Of a stretch of 13,269 bases of DNA, positions 13,091 through 13,269 are shown in pieces. The position numbers were made by a program, and so were the translations under genes. How positions within the stretch are numbered: the stretch's first letter is position 1; every line of letters starts with the position of its first letter. Below the pieces are notes generated by a model. The model searched no databases, was not told where the DNA came from, and was given only the letters and a program-made list of their open reading frames with translations. Source of the DNA: CAG-791 sp963650385 (GTDB taxonomy: Bacteria > Bacillota > Clostridia > Lachnospirales > Lachnospiraceae); NCBI GenBank assembly GCA_963650385.1, contig CAVJLL010000056.1, positions 1 through 13,269 of the forward strand. The letters run 5' to 3'.

Positions 13091-13165
13091 TGATACCGAA
13101 TTGCTACGTGCGTTACACTCTCGCAATCCTGACATCATTCAATGCCGGTATGCCGATTCATCCGG
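13087..13165 (-). promoter_or_regulatory. Conserved structured leader L2 upstream of the caspase-like gene
   Basis: The second copy of the 79-bp leader; its stem-loop is at 13136-13092 (GATGTC, A, GGATTGC, 18-base loop, GCAATTC, GGTATC). All stem changes relative to L1 keep pairing by G-T wobbles, while three changes fall in the loop. It sits between the upstream paralogue's 3' hairpin and the inserted palindrome. Confidence 0.55.
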
Positions 13166-13187
13166 CCAAAGCCTGGCAAATCGGCAT
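13150..13187 (-). terminator. Hairpin after the upstream paralogue
   Basis: ATGCCGATT pairs with AATCGGCAT across a 20-base loop that itself holds GGC/GCC pairs. It starts about 15 bases after the stop at 13203. Without a T-run, it resembles in position, not in sequence, the hairpin at 9161-9198. It partly overlaps leader L2, so the two structures may compete. Confidence 0.4.
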
Positions 13188-13202
13188 AACAACCGGTTTA
13201 AA

Positions 13203-13269
13203 CTAATCCTCATCCCTGCGGCGCTTATACAGAACAATGATGAGAATACTGGCTCCCACTGCAATTGCC
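13203..13269 (-). CDS. Paralogue of the membrane-anchored surface protein, 3' end only
   Basis: The last 21 codons and TAG are present: AIAVGASILIIVLYKRRRDE then D. This is nearly identical to the tail of the caspase-like protein (AIAVGASIFIILLYKRRRDD), a transmembrane helix with a basic stop-transfer tail. So a second member of the same surface-protein family lies directly upstream, in tandem on the same strand. Whether it also carries a caspase-like domain cannot be seen here. Confidence 0.85.
   Translation of the reverse strand, partial: AIAVGASILIIVLYKRRRDED

Overview
The window reads as chromosome of a moderately GC-rich anaerobic Bacillota, probably a Clostridia/Lachnospiraceae-type gut bacterium. 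The basis is strong AGGAGG-type ribosome sites, TTGNNN/TATAAT sigma-A promoters, an EFR1-family flavodoxin/ferredoxin protein, a Gram-positive (class II) GalT and a large C-terminally membrane-anchored surface protein. The taxonomy is inference.

Layout. (1) 1-2135, minus strand: a run of small genes with close spacing. It holds a cysteine-rich protein, two small unknowns, the 3' scrap of a lost gene, an EFR1-type flavodoxin/ferredoxin and the start of a small conserved partner. (2) 2370-3412: a toxin-antitoxin (TA) neighbourhood. A RelB/DinJ antitoxin overlaps a YafQ toxin whose C-terminus is damaged. An antitoxin-like orphan faces it from behind a sharp palindromic operator. (3) 3493-4648: an AT-richer block bounded by two arrays of a GGTATC-containing decamer. 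On the minus strand it carries a sigma-A promoter, two 81-nt tandem repeats, an intrinsic terminator, and then a PBECR4-type nuclease gene. (4) 4648-7461: an IS66-family element of the kind lacking tnpA and tnpB, with 23-bp terminal inverted repeats, a 98-aa accessory ORF and a 585-aa TnpC-like transposase. (5) 7484-13269, minus strand, GC-richer: galT, a 1275-aa secreted and membrane-anchored caspase-like protein, and the last codons of an upstream paralogue. A 79-bp structured leader recurs, about 90% identical, before galT and before the caspase-like gene.

The main discovery candidate is block 3. Its layout (promoter, repeat RNA, leaky terminator, RNase-like toxin) is that of a type III toxin-antitoxin system. 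Each repeat can fold into an outer stem holding an H-type pseudoknot and a hairpin with an invariant TTAACTG loop. The two repeats differ by paired, compensating substitutions in three separate stems, which is direct evidence for selection on RNA structure. The toxin looks like PBECR4 rather than the ToxN, CptN or TenpN toxins, and the repeat unit is about twice the usual type III length. If correct, this is a new type III-like family. Together with the decayed DinJ-YafQ pair and the orphan antitoxin-like gene, the left part of the window is a hot spot where TA modules and an IS have accumulated and partly decayed.

The caspase-like surface protein and its upstream paralogue form a tandem family with a shared leader and a shared membrane-anchor tail. 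No tRNA, rRNA or CRISPR array was seen.
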